Positions 62,182 to 64,000 of a stretch of DNA of 64,000 nucleotides are shown here, piece after piece. Numbering within the stretch: the first letter of the stretch is position 1; every line of letters starts with the position of its first letter. Under the pieces are notes generated by a model. It did not search any database and was not told the DNA's origin. It worked only from the letters and a program-made list of their open reading frames with translations. The position numbers and the translations under genes were made by a program. The stretch comes from Rhodobacteraceae bacterium 63075 (GTDB lineage: Bacteria; Pseudomonadota; Alphaproteobacteria; Rhodobacterales; Rhodobacteraceae): the NCBI GenBank assembly GCA_003417655.1, contig QVMW01000007.1, positions 1 through 64,000 of the forward strand. Direction: 5' to 3'.

Positions 62182-62772
62182 TTGTCTAACTTTTATGATG
62201 ACAATGCCTCTAACTTCATATCGACCACACGCGATCTTGATATGTCAGCGGCGCGTGGGCGATTTCTGCAAGTTGTGCCGCCGCGACATAACGGCCCTGC
62301 ACGCATTCTCGATGCGGGGTCAGGATCAGGACGTGACGCGCTAGCCTTTCGCATTTTGGGTTACGATGTAGAAGCTTTCGACTCCTCGCGAACTATGGCA
62401 GCCGCTACGCAAGAACTCGCGGCGGTACCGACCAAGCTGATGCGTTTCGAAGATTTTTCGTGGGATCATTCGTTCGAGGGAATCTGGGCCTGCGCTTCTC
62501 TGCTGCATGTTGCAGAGGAGAACTTGCCAGACGTCATCGATCGGCTGGCCGCCCATCTCGTCCCTGGCGGCGTGCTCTATATGTCGTTCAAGTGCGGCAA
62601 AGGCGAGCGAGTGAAGGATGGTCGACGCTTTACCGACATGACTGAGGAACGTCTAAGGTCTCTCCTGGCCGAATGCGCCGTATTCGGCCAATCGGACTTT
62701 TGGGAAAGCCGGGACTGCCGCCCTGAACGCGCATCGGAACAGTGGGTGAATTCCGTGGTGAAGAAGACGTGA
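62182..62772 (+). CDS. SAM-dependent methyltransferase (TehB/class I type)
   Basis: This 196-residue class I methyltransferase has the SAM motif ARILDAGSGSGRDALAFRIL, the acidic residue in VEAFDSS, and later motifs FEGIWACASLLHVAEENL and GGVLYMSFKCG. No target-recognition domain is present, so a small molecule, tRNA or protein is a more likely target than DNA. It starts at TTG 62182. It overlaps the next gene by 4 bases (GTGA). A fused methyltransferase/HIT arrangement exists in databases as I recall it, which supports a functional link. Confidence 0.85.
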   Translation: MSNFYDDNASNFISTTRDLDMSAARGRFLQVVPPRHNGPARILDAGSGSGRDALAFRILGYDVEAFDSSRTMAAATQELAAVPTKLMRFEDFSWDHSFEGIWACASLLHVAEENLPDVIDRLAAHLVPGGVLYMSFKCGKGERVKDGRRFTDMTEERLRSLLAECAVFGQSDFWESRDCRPERASEQWVNSVVKKT

Positions 62773-64000
62773 CGGCTGGATCGAATGTGCCTGAGGGATC
62801 GGGCGACCATCCCTGCGTTGTCTGCGCTGCCGCCGCCAGTGACATTGTGGAATGCGACGCGCAGGTCATCCTGGTCCGCCAGGGTGCTGGTCTTGCGCTC
62901 GCCCCCCGCCGTCACGTTGCGCGTTGGCGGGAACTGTCCGCCGCAGAGCAAGCCACGCTGGCTGCAAGGATTGGACCGGTGCAAGCTCTTCTCGAGACGG
63001 CGAACGTGGCAGCACGCGTGACGTTGGTTGAGACTGGCGACCATGTCCATCTGCGCCTCGATCCGCCATTGGCGGCACCCGGCTCCTTGCTGGGAATGCC
63101 CCATGACCGCCCCCTGATCTCGGGCGGCGAGGATGCATTGCACGCCCATCTGCGCCCACTGATCGACCAGGCGCACGCTGTCGATCTGTCGGTTTCATTT
63201 CTGATGACCTCGGGCGTACGGGTGATCCTGCCGCATCTGCGCGACCTGCTGGACCGCGGTGGGCAGTTGCGGCTGCTGACTGGCGACTACCTGGGTGTAA
63301 CGGAACCGGCGGCCTTGCGGCTCATAGCAGATCTTGAGGGCGAGCTTCGGCTGCATGTGTTTCAGGCAGCGCAGATCCCTTTCCACCCCAAGGCCTGGAT
63401 GTTCACCTTTGCCGGTGACGGCGGGGCGCTGATCGTCGGGTCGTCGAATCTGTCCCGCTCGGCGCTGACCGAGGGCATCGAGTGGAACTTGCGCCACGTT
63501 GACCCGGTCGATCCCGCCCCGTTGCTGGCCGCGCGGGCGGCCTTCGAGTCGCTGCTGATAAGGCCCGAGGTTACCGAACTGACCCCAGCCTGGATCGACG
63601 CCTATGAGGATCGCCGCATCGTGCCCCAGCCCACGATCACCGGTGCACCAGTAGAGGCCCCGGAAACGGAGCCCACCCCGCACGAGGTTCAGGCCGAAGC
63701 GCTGACGGCGCTACGAGCGACCCGAGCAAAGGGCTATGGCGCGGGGCTGGTGGTGCTAGCTACGGGGCTGGGCAAGACTTTCCTCGCTGCCTTCGACAGC
63801 GCGACTGCCGCCCGTGTCCTCTTCGTGGCGCACCGCGAAGAAATTCTGACCCAAGCCATGGTTGCCTTTCGTGCGGTCCGGCCTCGCGCCCGTCTTGGCC
63901 GCTATAGCGGCGAGGAGAAGGACCCCGAGGCAGATATCGTCTTCGCCTCGGTCCAGACACTTGCACGCAACTCGCATCTGACCCGTTTCGACCCGCGCGC
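62769..64000 (+). CDS. HIT-like + PLD-nuclease + SF2 helicase fusion (3' end beyond window)
   Basis: The frame from GTG 62769 is open to the window end (at least 410 residues). Domain order: HIT-like N terminus (C16/C19, ALAPRRHVARWRELS, DHVHLRL at 91-97, third His replaced by Arg); a PLD/HKD-type nuclease (PFHPKAWMF with H206 and K208; IVGSSNLSRSAL); then a DEAD/DEAH helicase start (PHEVQAEALTAL Q-motif-like; Walker A LATGLGKTF, K336). HKD nuclease-helicase fusions of the COG3886/DUF3427 type are associated with defence islands. Only one HKD half is seen, so it may work as a dimer. Confidence 0.82.
   Translation, partial: MTAGSNVPEGSGDHPCVVCAAAASDIVECDAQVILVRQGAGLALAPRRHVARWRELSAAEQATLAARIGPVQALLETANVAARVTLVETGDHVHLRLDPPLAAPGSLLGMPHDRPLISGGEDALHAHLRPLIDQAHAVDLSVSFLMTSGVRVILPHLRDLLDRGGQLRLLTGDYLGVTEPAALRLIADLEGELRLHVFQAAQIPFHPKAWMFTFAGDGGALIVGSSNLSRSALTEGIEWNLRHVDPVDPAPLLAARAAFESLLIRPEVTELTPAWIDAYEDRRIVPQPTITGAPVEAPETEPTPHEVQAEALTALRATRAKGYGAGLVVLATGLGKTFLAAFDSATAARVLFVAHREEILTQAMVAFRAVRPRARLGRYSGEEKDPEADIVFASVQTLARNSHLTRFDPR

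Larger units (their letters stand above)
59908..64000. mobile_element. Integrative element B, in tandem with element A (continues past the window)
   Basis: The element starts at the tRNA-Pro fragment at 59908 and carries its own integrase (minus strand) next to it, excisionase, divergent repressor, a small membrane protein, a methyltransferase and a HIT-PLD-helicase gene. Its right end and the intact tRNA-Pro gene should lie beyond base 64000. Confidence 0.75.

Overview
The window looks like a chromosome or large-replicon segment of a marine-type alphaproteobacterium of the Rhodobacterales (roseobacter/Paracoccaceae). The evidence is high G+C coding sequence, a divergent katG-oxyR pair, a carnitine/betaine catabolic cluster, a BCCT carrier, several small proteins I recognise as typical of this group, and tRNA-Pro-targeted integrative elements. 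No rRNA gene, intact tRNA gene or CRISPR array was seen.

Left part (1-18021). An IS110-family insertion sequence (about 32-1389) lies beside katG (minus strand), which is divergent from oxyR. A FAD oxidoreductase, a 4'-phosphopantetheinyl transferase and a LysR regulator follow. From 8172 to 18021 there is a gamma-butyrobetaine/carnitine cluster. A gamma-butyrobetaine dioxygenase-like enzyme and a class II aldolase are on the plus strand. A minus-strand operon encodes a BKACE (dehydrocarnitine cleavage), an L-carnitine dehydrogenase fused to a thioesterase, an acyl-CoA dehydrogenase, an acyl-CoA synthetase and an enoyl-CoA hydratase. A divergent GlxA/CdhR-type regulator controls this arm. The expected end products are glycine betaine and acetoacetate.

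Middle part (18181-37511). After a truncated IS481 transposase comes a long, tightly overlapping catabolic operon. It encodes an alpha-methylacyl-CoA racemase-like protein, two TetR regulators, two acyl-CoA dehydrogenases, a complete Liv-type ABC transporter, a FadD-type acyl-CoA synthetase, a PaaK-like protein, a biotin-dependent acyl-CoA carboxylase (two subunits), a MaoC hydratase, an SDR and a CitE-type lyase. The gene order implies uptake, CoA activation, dehydrogenation, carboxylation, hydration and C-C cleavage of a branched carboxylic acid. The logic is that of leucine or acyclic-terpene degradation with a non-orthologous hydratase and lyase; the substrate is unknown.

Region 37512-53220 is an accessory or stress-type stretch with decayed intergenic DNA. 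It holds a PLP racemase/DUF1611 pair, a secreted protein with six Cys-containing repeats, a run of small conserved proteins, a Crp/Fnr regulator, a BCCT osmolyte carrier, a ribosome-hibernation factor-like protein and an XRE regulator. Several genes here are broken or fused remnants.

Right part (53221-64000). Two integrative elements are arranged in tandem, each starting at a 47-bp fragment of the 3' end of a tRNA-Pro gene followed by a tyrosine recombinase. Element A (53221-59907) carries a BMT5/DUF2431-like methyltransferase overlapping an AlkB-like dioxygenase, an XRE regulator, two small exported proteins and a uracil-DNA-glycosylase-like protein. Element B (59908 to beyond the window) carries integrase, excisionase, repressor, a small membrane protein, a SAM methyltransferase and a HIT-PLD-helicase fusion that runs off the end. 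These two cargoes are the best candidates for undescribed or defence-like systems.
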